64,000 nucleotides of DNA, taken from positions 857,639-921,638 of the forward strand of contig JAWHQI010000524.1 of NCBI GenBank assembly GCA_033032865.1, given 5' to 3'. Of the stretch, positions 9,077-21,828 are shown piece after piece. Position numbers and translations under genes: made by a program. The stretch is from Dactylorhiza incarnata. Lineage: Eukaryota; Streptophyta; Magnoliopsida; Asparagales; Orchidaceae. Each line of letters starts with the position of its first letter. Position 1 is the first letter of the stretch. Below the pieces are notes generated by a model. That model did not search any database and was not told the origin of the DNA. It saw only the letters and a list, made by a program, of their open reading frames with translations.

Positions 9077-12000
9077 TGACCGCTAAACTACAACGGTCGT
9101 TATCCAGGCGGATTAACGCCAGCAGTGCATCGGTCGAAGTAATATAAAACGATGAATAACATCGAGTATCGAATCACGTGGAGCGCGGGTGAAGATACGA
9201 GGACCTCCTACGCCTTGAGCTATCTAAGCGAACAATTAATTGATTGTGATTGAATCCTATCCTAACACATTAACTAACTAAATTATACAAGCATGAATCA
9301 ACAAAGGATAAACGAAAATCCATTCCACACAACTACACAAGTTAGGGCAAAATCACATATACGATAAATCATAAGTATTCACCACCATACATGATTAAAA
9401 GCTCAATATGCATTAAATGTTAGCAATACATTCATAAAAGAAATGGAAAACTAAGGGAAGAAGATGAAAGATGCAAGGTTAGCACCGCAAGCACAAAGAG
9501 AGCGGAGAGACTATTCCTCGAATATGGGAGAAGGATCACGGATGTCACTCCGCCTTTTTCACGCAATCCTCGACTACCATCCGGGGTCCAAGATGGTTGT
9601 CACTACACCCCTACTTAGTTTGACATCAATTCATAAGCCTGGCCAAAACTTATGATGTGAAGCAAACTAAGTAACAATAAAAAAAATTAGTATCATAACA
9701 TGATTAACTAGTTTACACATAGCCAACTAGGAAGTAAGAGCAAACAACTAGCCAACTAGGAAGTAAGAACAAACAACTTGACCCGTACTCCCTGTAATGA
9801 AAAATTTTGAAAACGGATCAACCAACTGGCGAGCAACAAAGACTTTTCCCCCAGTGACACTAAAAAAATATCTTGAAACAAATTATAAGAGCATGCTTTT
9901 AAAAGTAACATTTTATACTAGTAAATGTAAACTATGCTCTATGCATGTTTTCTGTCAAACATACTTTTAAACATAAATATCAGTTCTAGTGTGATCTTGG
10001 CATGCATTTCCATTCAAGATTCGAAATTGTTAAACTATAGAGATTTCTAGATTTCGCCATACCCTTGAATTTTAGGAGTTTTAAAAACTTTTCTTCTTGT
10101 TCTAGCTTAAGTATCTTATTATGCGCATTCTAACGATTCGAGTCTCTACTAACGAACGCAGTTGTTCTAGTGTCTCACAGACATGGACTCGCATCTACTG
10201 ATCTTCTAAATAGGCTGTCATCTCCCCCTAACTTAAGGCTCATACGGTCTATTACATCATATGAGTAAGTTAGTGCGCCTCTATCTATCACGAGAGAAAG
10301 TCTCGATCGTGCCTCCTAATTATTTTTCATTAGTTGTTGGACTGCGTACTTATTCATCCTTACGTATTTGATCGTGTTTCATGTTATTTAATCGCCTCAT
10401 ATGCTTGTTCTGGTGGTTCAGTATTTACTTACATGTCTAAATGAATACGTGATTTCATATACTGTACAGTTTCACACAATTCATAAGAGTTTAATATTCC
10501 TTATCTTGATCTACAATCAAGTCTAGATGCATACGATCTCATATTATTACGTATATTCTATTAACTATACGACAATAATTCATTCAATAAGCTATGTGGC
10601 ATGTCTTGCCAAAAGAAATAAGATTTCTTACATCTTAATCCACCTTATTCGTATTTTTGTTATGCAATATGAAACTATAGTTCACTATTTTCATCTATTC
10701 ATAAGATGCCTTCTTCATAACTGTGTGCATTGTTTTATTCTTCATAATATAGTAATATTACTTTAGAGGGAATCATTCATATTTCTACATTGTATGTCTA
10801 ACTATAAGACATAGTATTTCTTCCATTCTAATATACATGGTTCGTATCATCATGATAAGATGATTAAATTATGTATTCCCATCGATGCATGAAGTTTGTT
10901 ATACAATAATTTCATGTTTCTCCATAACCATACTATTATGCATAAGATACATCACATAAAGACTTTTTTTGCTTCTTAACGTAGTTCATAATATGGTGAC
11001 TTGTTGCTTAAGATATGATTTATTGTTTCTTTTCTTTGCATAAAGTATGCTACGTATAATTTCAAATTCTTACCATATTCATACATAATAATGTATATTA
11101 CATAAATTGAACTACGTGATATGTCTAACCAAAAGGAAACGAAATTCTTACCTGAGTATTGCGATGCTCATAAACACGACGCGACGGCATAGTTGACTTG
11201 GTTACTTTAAAACACGTAGTATTCTCCTCTGACTAATCACGGGTGCTCTTTTCCCCAAATCTCCTCAAGGATCCACTTCAGTGGAAGGTTGCAATTTTTG
11301 GAACGAAAAAGATCACGCTTAAGTTGGAACTTGGAAGTTATCGATCCTACTACGATTACCACAAAACAAACACTTTAATTAAATCTCATAGGGCTAACTG
11401 GAAGATTTAAACGAGAGAAATAAAATGACAACGACTGAATTGGGGAAAATAAATAAGGCTTGCTGCGGAAGAATCGGCCTCAACAAGGCTGTCGACGACA
11501 AGTAAAGCTCGACTAAACCTCTTCCACAACAGGATCGATCAAGAGGAATCCATCAGGAAACGACAAAAAGGCTGAGATTTGCACCTGAATCTTCGATTAG
11601 GGCTAGTTGAGCGATCTCCCTCTCATCCACTGGAAGGAGTCGATCGCCAGGGTCGTCGTCTGCTTCGACGACGCGAGGAGGGCTCAATGAGGTCGATGTT
11701 GTCGCAGGGTGGCGCAGTCGGTAAGAGGACGAAAGAGATCTCGCCGGTTGGAGTCATCTGCGAGGAAGGAACGGGCGAATTGGCGGTTTCTGCTTCTGTC
11801 GAGCGCCTGGGAGGGATAAATAGGACTTTCGTCGGTTTTGATTACGTGTGTGGGGGGAAGGAAATAAAACGTGCTGCTCAGTTATGAAAACTGTGGCTCA
11901 CGTTAAATAAAGGAGTTAAAATTGAACCTTTTCGTTAATCCCCAAAATGCCATTCCACCAATACACCAATACTATGATATTAACGTTCCCGCTAACTTAT

Positions 12001-13000
12001 AAATTGCGCCAAAATAAATTCTATAATCTTCAATATAATTTCTAGTTAACGCGCGACAACTAATCATAATATTTCGTGCATCGAAGTGATGATTGCTCGA
12101 TCAATTTCACTCGCGATCGGGCCCTGCAATTAAATTTTATTTTCGCATAAATTACGGATGTTACAGTCACCGGCCCAAACGTTACCCGTCTTCTCTCCAA
12201 ATTTGCTCAAATCTCCACACCATTGCTACAAAACACCTTGAATCACCTTCTCCTTGCTTAGGAATCCAAGATTTGATCTCCAAAATGAAGTGGAAGGAGT
12301 TTCCCCTCTCCTTTAGAGCTCCAAGACCTGTAGGAAAGAAGAACGGCGGAAAAGGATCGAAAGGAATCTAGGAGGATTGTCAAAAAGCCCTAAAAATCGC
12401 TATTTATAGAAGCAAGAAGATGGTCGTGCATGCCCGTACTCATAAGAACGCCCTGTGCGCAGAAAGATGACAGGGCGTGCTTGAAGAACATAAGGAACCA
12501 TTTTAGAGCAACAGAAAAATGATTGTGCACCTGCGCTCGCGCGCTCCTAGAAAACAGCAAAATCTGCTATCAGTCCTGTTTCGGGGTAATGTTTGACCAC
12601 CAAGGATGCCGAATCAGAAATTGTGTTCTTCATCGAAGTTGTAGACTTGTAGCCCTTGATGTCTACTTTTAATAGCTTTTTGATTTTATGGAATCGGAGT
12701 TGTGTAGTAAAAGTTATGGCTGATCTACTGAAACTGCTTAAAACAGGACTGCACGGGGAGAAATCGGGAGCATGGGCATGCGCCATTAAGAGCATGCCCG
12801 CGCGTGAAGTCCTTATTTCAAAACTTCATTTTAAAGCTCTCAAATGCTTGTCAAAGCTTCCTTTTGCTCCATAGGTGCCTCTATATCAAAAATTGAAGAC
12901 TAAATGTAATATCACATGATTATAGTATAAATTAGGGGTGAAACAATAGTAAAAATTAGCAAAAGAAATGTCAAAATCACTATACGAAATGTATGTATCA
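9077..13000 (-). repeat. 5' LTR of element D, interrupted by solo LTR A
   Basis: The two D-derived parts (9077-9603 and 12166-13000) together match the left LTR. The outer end reads TGATACATAC on the minus strand at 13000; the inner end abuts the primer-binding site. The middle, 9604-12165, is a later insertion (family A) flanked by gtcac. Without it the LTR is about 1.36 kb. Short ORFs such as 12093-12371 and 12547-12795 have counterparts in the left LTR and are not genes. Confidence 0.65.
9604..12165 (-). mobile_element. Solo LTR of gypsy-like family A
   Basis: About 2.56 kb without protein coding. It lies between two copies of the 5-base word gtcac (9599-9603 and 12166-12170). The right end reads TGTAACATCC on the minus strand, a common start of plant gypsy LTRs. 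The left end reads TACACCCC, so one terminus has lost the expected CA. Blocks at 9671-10336 recur at 32541-33214 (for example 'ccactggcgagcaa', 'cacgagagaaa' words), showing that this is a repeat family. No internal region is present, so this is a solo LTR left by recombination. Confidence 0.6.
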
Positions 13001-14690
13001 GTCGTCAACCTTCAAAAGGACAAAGAACATTTTAGGGTGTATGTCTTCCTTATGGTCCTCAACATGGAGTTCAATACTTTTTGCTTACAAGTTCTCCATC
13101 GTTAGCCTCTACCCTCTCTTCGGGAAGCATTCAGTATGATCCTAAGTGATGAGAATCATCGCTTCTCTCTTGGTTCCATTGTGCAGACAGATCACTCCGC
13201 TCTTGCTAGGAATGGTTGTGGTCCACCCATTCACACTCCTCCTATGTATGGCCACTGTGGGAGGAAAGGCTACTAAGGAGACCTGATATTGTTTGCATCC
13301 CCAAGTATCTTCCCTAGGTCGAGGAACGGGTGGTCATAGTCGGAACAGTAATCGCGGCGGCGTCCTGCAATCTGGTTCTCGCTCCCAGTATTCTGCACAT
13401 GTCAGTGAAGTTTATGAGGACAATTTCCCTCAGGGAGTCTTTCTACTGAGGAGTTGGAGGCATTTCATCGAATATTGCGTTCTCATTCAGACTCTGCGGC
13501 CACTGATTCTACAACTGCCTTTGTCGCATTAAGTATCTCGAGTGCGCATATTGCGTCTACGTCTCGATCTGAATGGATCATAGACTCTGCGGCTACCGAT
13601 CATATGACCGGATCCTCATCAGGTTTTACCTTTTACACTCCTCTATCTGATCACGTTAAAGTTATTGCGGCTAATGGCTCTCTTCCCTCTATTGCTGGAA
13701 GAGGAACAATTCCTTGTTCTGCCCTTTGTCTCTCTTATGTATTGTATGACACATCCTTTCCTCACAATCTTTTGTCCATTAGTCATTTAACTAATTCGTT
13801 AAATTGTTGTGTTAGTTCTTTTACTGACATTTGTGTTTTTTAGGATCTGGCTACGAAGCAAATTTTTGTTGTGGTAGGAATGTCAGCGAACTGTACTTGT
13901 TGGACCAGCAGTTGACCCCCAGTGCTCTCTCCACCACCAGTGCTCCTTTCCTCCTTGACATCTGATGTTGATATCAACGATTGTGGCACCCTTCCCCACC
14001 TTATATTACCAAAAAATTTCATGATTTCAGTTGTTTGTTTAAGTCTTTTTCTTATGATGTTTGTGAATTGTCGAAACATGTTCGTCACAGTCTAAGACAT
14101 GCATCTCTACCTGGTTTTTCTCCCTTTTATGTGATTCAATCCGATTTCTGGAGTCCTTCCCTCATATCATCTTTATCTAGATATCGCTAGTTTTGACTTT
14201 TTAATTCCTTTTTCTCGAACTACGTAGATTTATTTGCTTAAAAAGAAAACGAAGTGTTTAGTTGATACTGTTTGGAGTATCTATTCGTGTTTTGTGTAGC
14301 GATAATGGTGGTGCGTAAGATGATAGGGAATTGTTTGCACGTATCTTGCCTACAATGGGATTATTCACCAGACCACTTGTGTCCACACCAACATTCAAAA
14401 TGGAGTTGTGGAACGAAAAAATAAGCACTTGCTGGAGGTTCTCGGTTAACTATTAGTTACCATGCACCTTCCCATTCCAACTGGGGTGATTCTGTCTTGA
14501 CTGCGGCCCATCTTATTAATCGTCTTCCCTCACACTCTCTACAATATGCTACTCATTTTACTCTCCTTCCCACTAAACACTATGTTCACACTTCTCACAT
14601 TTCCCCTCGTATATTTGGGTACGTATGTTTTGTTCACGTTCATACTCCACATCATGACAAATTGTGCATGTTTTGCCCCGAGATACATCA
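13001..14690 (+). pseudogene. Copia K: gag end, protease and integrase (decayed)
   Basis: Successive + strand frames give copia order. A gag tail is at about 13020-13250, with a degraded zinc knuckle YGHCGRKGY followed by a stop. Protease follows with WIIDSAATDHMTG near 13574 and the block LPHNLLSISHLTNS-like near 13765. GAG-pre-integrase and integrase remnants are at 13980-14680 (ASLPGFSPFYVIQSDFWSP, NGVVERKNKHLLEV, AAHLINRLPS, FGYVCFVH). Many stops and frame changes are present. The reading is cut at about 14690 by a minisatellite. The RT and RNase H half appears 15 kb downstream (29571-30690), in the same orientation, so the two are probably one element split by insertions. Confidence 0.8.
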
Positions 14691-14694
14691 TGAC

Positions 14695-15850
14695 ACATAT
14701 TTTATTCTCGAGAAGAGGAGAACTCGTGTACGCATGTTGTCTTCTTGAGAAGAGGAGAACTCGCGTAAACCTGTTGTCTTCCTGAGGAGATGAGAATGTA
14801 AAAAAAGAATATAAACCGTGCGTACTTGATACGTCTGTTGTCTTCCTCCAGAAGAGAGGAATGAAAACGGGCACAATGTAAATGTAACCCGCGAGTACCT
14901 GAGAAGAGGAGAACATGCGTACGCCTGTTGTCTTCCTATAGAAGAGAGGAATGTATAACAGACACAATGTAAATGTAAACCGCGAGTACCTGAGAAGAGG
15001 AGAACTCACGTACGCATGTTGTCTTCATGCAGAAGAGAGGAATGTAAAACAGGCACAATGTAAATGTAAACCGCGAATACCTGATGAGAGGAGAACTCGT
15101 GTACGCCTGTTGTCTTTCTGTAGAAGAGGAATGTAAAGCAGGCACAAGGTAAATGTACACCGCCAGTACCTGAGAAGAGGAGAACTCGCGTACGCCTATT
15201 GTCTTCCTGCAGAAGAGAGGAATATAAATTTAAACCGCGAGTACCTGAGAAGAGAACTCGCGTACGCCTGTTGTCTTCCTGTAGAAGAGAGGAATGTAAA
15301 ACAGGCACAATGTAATTGTAAATCGCCGGTACCTGAGAAGAGAACTTGTGCATGCCTGTTGTCTTCCTGCAGAAGAGAGGAATGTAAAACATGCACAATG
15401 TAAATGTAAACCGCGGGTACCTGAGAAGAGGAGAACTCGCATACGCCTGTTGTCTTCCTGCAGAAGAGAGGAATGTAAAACTTGCACAATGTAAACCGCG
15501 AGTACCTGAGAAGAGGAGAACTCACGTACGCCTGTTGACTTCCTGTAGAAGAGAGGAATATAAAGCAGGCACAACGTAAATGTAAATCTTGAGTATCTGA
15601 GAAGAGAACTCGTGTATGCCTATTCTCTTCCTGCAGAAGAGAGGAATGTAAAACAGGCACAATGTAAATGTAAACAGCGAGTACCTGAGAAGAGGAGAAC
15701 TCGCGTATGCTTGTTTTCTTCCTGCGGAAGAGAGGAATGTCAAACAAGTATAATTGAGATGTAAACCACGAGTACCTGAGAAGAGAACTCGCGGAGGCCT
15801 GTTTTATTTCTGGATTATTTCTATTTTCTTCCTGACGAGAGGTGAACTCA
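14695..15850. repeat. Minisatellite, ~85-91-bp unit, about 12 copies
   Basis: The phrase 'gagaagaggagaactcgcgt' recurs about every 85-91 bases together with 'cctgttgtcttcctgcagaa', 'gagaggaatgtaaa' and 'caggcacaatgtaaatgtaa'. There are about a dozen copies with moderate divergence and small indels; the first two or three (14705-14790) are truncated. Open frames on both strands (for example minus 15196-15747) are by-products of the repetition. It separates the copia integrase remnant from unassigned sequence and could be a minisatellite carried by one of the inserted elements. Confidence 0.85.
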
Positions 15851-16980
15851 CGGACACCTCAAGAAGACTTGTTGATACTTGCTTGGCCCATACTCTTGAA
15901 GAACATATGAAATAGCATATGGCAATAGAGGAGATGTGAATGCCACCTGCAGATGCTTATCCTGGATGATAGCTTTGATGTTGGATGGACGACATCTTTG
16001 TGCAAATACTTTAATAATATTTGCGGTTGTTGTAGAGGAAACCATAACATTCTTGTAACCATGTATTTGTATACTCCCAGAGCAATAAAGGATGCAACTC
16101 CCAGAGTAATGAAGGATACGAATTCAATCTGGTTATATATTCTTGACTCACTGATAAAAATAATTTTGCTTGTTGGCGATAATTCACCAATCAATGTTGA
16201 GAAATTTGAAACAATATATGTGTATGTATATTTGAGATCGGTCGGAAATCCGAAATGATTGTATACGTCGGACCGAGTAGAAATCCAGAATGATATTTAT
16301 AAGACTTTGGGATAAGTGATCATGACTAGAAGTGATCATGACTAGAAGTGATCCATATTTCCCAAAATGTTTGCGCTGAACAAACAATCAACATCTAAAG
16401 GGTCTCGAGTGCCTGACAATTAAGAACATCCTGAGAGATTCTTAGTGATAACAATATCTTTGTTGATGCACGGCAGGGCTGGTCGAACACCTCTGGAAGA
16501 TCAGCAGACCACATATCTGAATCGCGAGCATTTCCAGTGAAGCCAATTGTAGTGAATGTTATAGCAATCGATCTTATGGCGAGGTGCGACAGATGACGGC
16601 GAGAGATCCAGGTAACTACAAACCATTACTCGGGATTGGATCAGAGCGGCCATTATACATCAGCGAGCAGTTCTAGCACGATATGGTCATTGTGTGTTTA
16701 CAGACCCAACGATTCTGTAATTCGAGGATGTCTGTAGTTACTGGCGAGAACCTTTAGAGAATATAATGCATTAAGTCCTCGGCAAGATTGGGTCTGGGCG
16801 ACCACTATATGGTTGCTTTACAGCCCAACGATGCATCAATTCGAGGATGCATGAAGTTATTGGCGAGAGCCTTATGGGATAGGGGCACTATATGGTGGGT
16901 TTACGGCCAACCGATTTCAATTTAAAGTTGATTTCTGCAGGCATTTGAGAAAAATACAAGTACAAAAGTAATTGAAATAG
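15851..16980. other. Unassigned intergenic stretch within element C region
   Basis: No protein domain seen. A 16-base phrase 'tgatcatgactagaag' is tandemly repeated at 16318-16350. A longer phrase around 'ttcgaggatg..tgaagttattggcgagagcc' is duplicated (about 16720-16760 and 16838-16872), together with 'gaccactatatggt'. These look like LTR or untranslated sequence of a gypsy-type element, probably the 3' side of minus-strand element C. Confidence 0.35.
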
Positions 16981-16984
16981 AGTT

Positions 16985-18650
16985 TCAGGTAGACGAATCT
17001 AACCACCGAAAGATTTCGCGAGTAGTTCTATCTTCGAGAGAGTACTTCGTATTGCTAGAGAAGATTTTATAGTTAGCCTTCCAAGCAATGTATTCATGTA
17101 GCTTGTCTTCCCTTAGCAATTTCTCCACATGGCTTTGTAGAGCTCGACACCTTTCTGTATCATGGCCAATACTCATGTGGTATCAAAAGAAATCCTCGTG
17201 GCGGCTCCCATGATCAGGTCGTAGGAGGGGAGGTCTCGTAAAATTTGGCTCCTTCTAGATAACTTGAAGAACTTCCTTCATTGAGATACATAGATCTGTA
17301 TATTCCTTTTGAGAATGATTTTACTTGCATGCGCGAGAAGGAGCATATGAGCTGCTAGGAAGAGCCCGAGTAGATGTAGATGGCATGTCTCGCAATGGAG
17401 GTGGTGGAGATACATTAGAACTAAATGAGCGAGACTGTGACCGTCCTGTTTGTCGGAAATGCCGAAGTGCAGATGGACGTCGATGACGAGAGAACATCTC
17501 ATGTTGAGGCACTGGCGGATAGAACTCCTGACGACATTCAGAAATATGGTTCACATAACTAGCAGGAGGGCAATCATGAAGGGAACGCTCCTTCTTTTGA
17601 TGTTTCACTTGGGAAAGAGAGAAGATGAAACTTGGGTTTGTATCCTCTCCTTCGATGAAGCTGTTAGCTTTACTGATGAGATCTTCGTAGGACTTAGTAG
17701 GCTTGCAATTTTGAATTTGAATAGTCCTTCTTGCAGTCTGAAAACTAAGGCAACTTGATACATCTTCTGATCGACTTCGTCGATGTCAAGAATTTCTTCT
17801 TGGAACCTATCAATATAGTGACAAAGAGTCTCCGACTTGCCTTGCCTGATTTGGAAAAGTGCTAGAGGACCTCTCTTGCGCTTCTTCGAGGTGGCAAATC
17901 GTAGTAAAAGTCCCCTTCGGAAGCTTGCAAAAGAGTCGATGGATCGGGATCTTAAATGATAAAATCAATCCCTAACTCTCCCATTAAGGGTCATGGACAA
18001 TAGTTTGCAACTGATGCTATCAGATGGGTCTCGATGAAGGATGGCAGACTCGAAATTCTATAAATGACAGGTTGGATCTTCTTTTCCTGTGAACTGAGGA
18101 AGATGAGGCACTTTAAACCCAGGTGGAGCTTGACCCAACGAATGGCATCTGAAAAGGGTGATGGATCTTCTTCTTCTTTCAATGGATAAGCAAGTTCGCT
18201 AACTTGCTAAGGATGAGTACTCTCTACCACCTTACGGAACTCACGAGCAGGGTTGGAGAACCCCTTTGCATCAGGTCGCAATATATGCCCAGCAATGTCA
18301 TCAGACAGCTTATCACCAGTAGTCTCCACACCCTTAGTCCTGGAATCAACTTGTCTTGAGAGACGAGTAACCTCGGCTAGCATGAGGTGGAATTCATTCC
18401 TTTGAACAGGTATTTTTGGATCATTGGAAGGGTTTTCAGAAGCCTTCGTGTATATCCATTGAGACGAAAATTGCCAAAAGAGAAAAACTACGATAACTTC
18501 TAAACGGAGTTGAATTTTGGTCGATCTGAGAGCACGAAACGAACTCGAACTGGTAAATGTTGTTCGCCAATGGATGGACGGCTCCAAGCCTGTTCCGAAA
18601 AGGTATTGTGGGCAAAAATCGGACGACTGGATCAAAATTTATGACCATTT
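16985..18650 (-). pseudogene. Element C: Tat-like gag relic
   Basis: Minus-strand frames carry the end of a plant gypsy Gag. SIGHDTERCRALQSHVEKL at about 17150, followed by LLREDKLHEYI, is the characteristic knuckle-proximal tail of Tat-lineage Gag proteins. Upstream pieces (17608-17321, 18182-17991, 18635-18207) give an Arg/Ser/Pro-rich linker and Gag core fragments, with many frame changes. No protease, RT or integrase follows on the left, so C is either a gag-only derivative or truncated. It lies inside copia K and contains element B in its 5' LTR. Confidence 0.6.
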
Positions 18651-18751
18651 TAAGTTCAGAGGCAATTTTGAAGTAAATCATGCATCTCCACTGTGACTTG
18701 CTGTTCATCGACCACTCAAGATCTGAAGGTCGCGTGTTCGCTATGTTGGTC

Positions 18752-18776
18752 CCAAAAGTGTCACCAACTTCACGTC
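18752..18776 (-). promoter_or_regulatory. Probable primer-binding region of element C
   Basis: The minus strand reads TTGGTGACACTTTTGGGACC, close to the TTTGGCGACTCTGCTGGGGA-type site that follows the 5' LTR in Tat-lineage elements. It sits between the gag relic and the LTR sequence to the right. Several mismatches lower confidence. Confidence 0.4.
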
Positions 18777-19221
18777 GCTCAAGCTGAAGGGTAGGGGGTA
18801 ACTGTTGTGTGGGTGGTTACTTCGGGTCACGAATGAATAAGCGGGAGAGGGAGTGTCGCGGATGGCTACACGGGACTTCCCGCAACGGGCAACTCCTTTG
18901 TTGCGGGTGATTTTATTGTTTATCATAAAATTACATCAAGCTCAGATTACATCGAGTTCGGATCACATCCAGATTACATGTACAAAATAGTACAACATAG
19001 GTTGTTGAAGGAGAGCTCGCGGTCACTGAGAAGAGGTCGCCCAAGTTATCTTTTCGGCCTCAAATGGTGTATTTGATAGTTGTTCTATAAAGTGTCTGCA
19101 CTTGCTATTTGGTGTTATCTTCCCCCGGTTGCCTCCCTTCTGGCATGGACATGGTCCCTATTTATAGGATTTGGAGGTTGCCCGGACGGGCAAATCCTAA
19201 AATCTCGAACTGTCCTTAAAA

Positions 19222-19334
19222 AGAGGTTGGGCGGTTACTGAAGGAGAGTCCGCACTGACTGTTGGAGGGGCTCTGGGTTCTAGTCGGGGAGGTTACCGAA
19301 GGAGAGACCACACGACTGTTGGATGGGCTCTGAG
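19222..19334. repeat. 58-bp minisatellite, left part
   Basis: About two units carrying 'ggcggttactgaaggagag', 'ccgcactgactg' and 'ggaggggctctg'. It is interrupted exactly after 'ctgag' by element B and continues at 28906. Confidence 0.75.
19330..19334. repeat. Target-site duplication of element B, left (ctgag)
   Basis: ctgag precedes the terminal TGTAAC of the left LTR and is repeated at 28906-28910 after the terminal TTACA of the right LTR. Confidence 0.85.
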
Positions 19335-21790
19335 TGTAACGGTCTGAAGCCCGCCACAATTTAAATCTTCTTCTTTATCTTCTGAGCAGGTTTTACACAA
19401 ATAAATAATGCAGCTAAGCGAATCACAGGAGTGGTACCAATAAAAGACAAAAAGTATTTTTATTCATTATCATAATTTACATCATGTCCATGCTTACAGG
19501 GAGAGCCAAAATACAAAAGTACATATCAAACTGAGATGTACACTACTAAAATACATTCTAACCCGAGGTCGAGACGCATCTTCCCTTTGCTTCCTTTCTG
19601 CCTCCGCAGGTCTCCTCCTAGCGGGGCCTAGCACGCTGGTAGTCTGATCCTAAAAAGAAAATTAACATCCAATTAGTTTTAGAAAACTAAGTGTTCCTTA
19701 CCTCTTGACCGCCCTACAGGCAAACACGAAGAGTCAGCTATAATAAGCAGTTATATAAATCTGAAAAACTGCATGAACATGAAAGTAGACAGGTAAAGTA
19801 AACTGGGACACAGAAATAAACAATTTCTGTTATTTCAGTTTTTACATCTTATAGTTCATTTTCATGTTCAATTATCTTTTTTTTCGTTCTCTCGAAATAC
19901 TGAGGGTCATTCTCAATCAAATATCCGGGCCCATCAAAATCAATGTCCATTCTAGGGCGTTCAACCACGCAACAGGCTCTCATGCCTCCTAATTTGGACA
20001 TTTCAGTATAAATTTCCGTCGGAGATCTACCCCTCCACTGGGTGTAGGAGTCTGAAGCTTACCCCCCCCCCCCCTACTAGGCTGACCCTTAGTGTTTCGA
20101 TGCGTCGACGCACTCTCTTTTCTTATTCATTTCATTTCATATTCAAGTCATAAATATAGGAAATAATTATTTTAATTCCCCTCATAAATTCTATCGCTTG
20201 CTAATCCATATTTAGCTTTGTAGCGATTTCATACATTTCAGTGATTTCAAATCTTCCACATTTTATATCAAAGTAATTCATATTCAAAGAAATATTCGAA
20301 TGCATACGAAATCAAAGCCGTAAGGACTCACCGCAGCTTTTCCTTTGTCCTTATCCTTCGCAGGATTCTCGTCGCGTCTATCGCCGGACGCCATCCTCTG
20401 CAGTATCAATTAAATCATTTACAATATGGTTGCGTCTTTTAAATAATTACGAATAGAGTCCTTAAGATGGCCACAACTACGACCTCTAGGAGTTGCCTAG
20501 GAAAGGATAAGCTTGGTGACTCGAAAGGAACGCAAAATCAGATTTTAACTCGTAACAAGATCAGATTTCAGCCCTTTACAACTCACACAAGAAGCATGAA
20601 GAGGGCAGCCAAGAGGAGCCATCAAGAATCAACAAAAACAGCTTGCCAACACAAGCATTTTTCAGCTATCAATTGGAGCCAACAATAGCTATCAACAGCA
20701 GCTAAAAGACAACCCACACAATAAAAGCAAGAGCAGTTAAAACAGATTTCATGAGCCTACACCATAGGAGCAATAACAGCTAATTGATAGCCATCAAAAC
20801 AGCCAACAACATCCCAAAACAGCCAACTTAAAGCCTTCAATTCCAAGGCAATTCAAGGCAAAACTCTAGCCAACAGCATGTCAGCAAAAAGGCAGCCAAC
20901 CACATCCAATATAAGCTATCAACATCAGCCCTATGGCAGCCCACACAACTATCCACAGCAGCCTTAGGGCAGCCAACAAGAATTACAATGAAACACCATA
21001 GCCGGCCCATCAGATATGAGTAATTAAATCAGGAATTCAAGGCAAAACAGCCTAAACTTAATTAAAAGAATCAAGGCAGACTTATCAATTTCCCCCAAAA
21101 TTGCAAACCTAACTCCACTCCTTACTGGTTTCAGCAGCAATTTCAGCAACCGGAAGGACAGCTCTAAGAAGGAGAAGAGGGTAAAGAAGAAGAAGAAGAA
21201 CTCACAATTAGGAGAGCAGCAAAAGCCCTAATCAGAGCTCCCAGCACAGCCACGGGAAGAAGCTCCCAGCACAGTCCCAGCACAGCCACAGGACAAAGCA
21301 GGAAGGAGAGGGCATAAGATCGACAAGGTTCCAGAAATGGAATATCGGGAGCAGAGAAATAAGGGAACCACAAGCCACCGCCTAAGGTAATAAACTAATA
21401 TTATATCTTTAGAATATAATAATGGAGACCAGCACATATATAAAATCAGCACAGCAAGGCTCAGCTAGCCCAAACAGCCAGCCCAAAGCAGCGAAAGCAA
21501 CCCAAATCAGCTAGCCCAAGGTCCAGCCAACCCAAAATGTTTTCAATCTTTTAATATCCAGCCATTACCAAGCATAATCTAATCCGCCTTTTCAGCATCA
21601 GAATATAATATATATACGAAACGAACGCCGCAAAACATCGAAAATCTCGAATTCCAAAAATAAATTGTGCGACGTCAAATCGGCACTGAATCTTTTTCGT
21701 TTTCTTTATAGGGGAATATTCTTTCTCATCATTTACAACATTTATACAGATTTTACAACATTGATACATATTTTCAGGTCAGTTCTTACA
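19335..21790 (-). repeat. 3' LTR of element B
   Basis: 2456 bp, with TG...CA ends in the minus-strand sense (TGTAAGAAC at 21790, GTTACA at 19335). Nearly collinear with 26447-28905. It contains a 13-base C run at 20062-20074 that is much shorter in the other LTR, and small triplet indels. The 73-residue ORF at 20467-20688 is duplicated in the other LTR and is not a gene. Confidence 0.92.
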
Positions 21791-21805
21791 ATTCTCCCCT
21801 TCTTA
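21791..21805 (-). other. Polypurine tract of element B
   Basis: The minus strand reads TAAGAAGGGGAGAAT immediately before the 3' LTR start TGTAAG. This is the standard plus-strand priming site. Confidence 0.85.
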
Positions 21806-21828
21806 ACATAATTTTCGTCCTCGAAAAT

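Larger units (their letters stand above)
18780..19334 (-). repeat. 5' LTR of element C, inner part
   Basis: Non-coding sequence between the gag/primer region and the insertion point of element B. Its last ~115 bases (19222-19334) are the first copies of the 58-bp minisatellite that resumes at 28906. The LTR therefore continues on the far side of B. Confidence 0.5.

Noticed and set aside
14539..15747. Several minus-strand ORFs up to 183 codons
   Set aside because: They lie within the ~88-bp minisatellite and arise from its repetition.
20467..20688. 73-codon ORF, also at 27578-27799
   Set aside because: Same position in the two LTRs of element B; LTR by-product.
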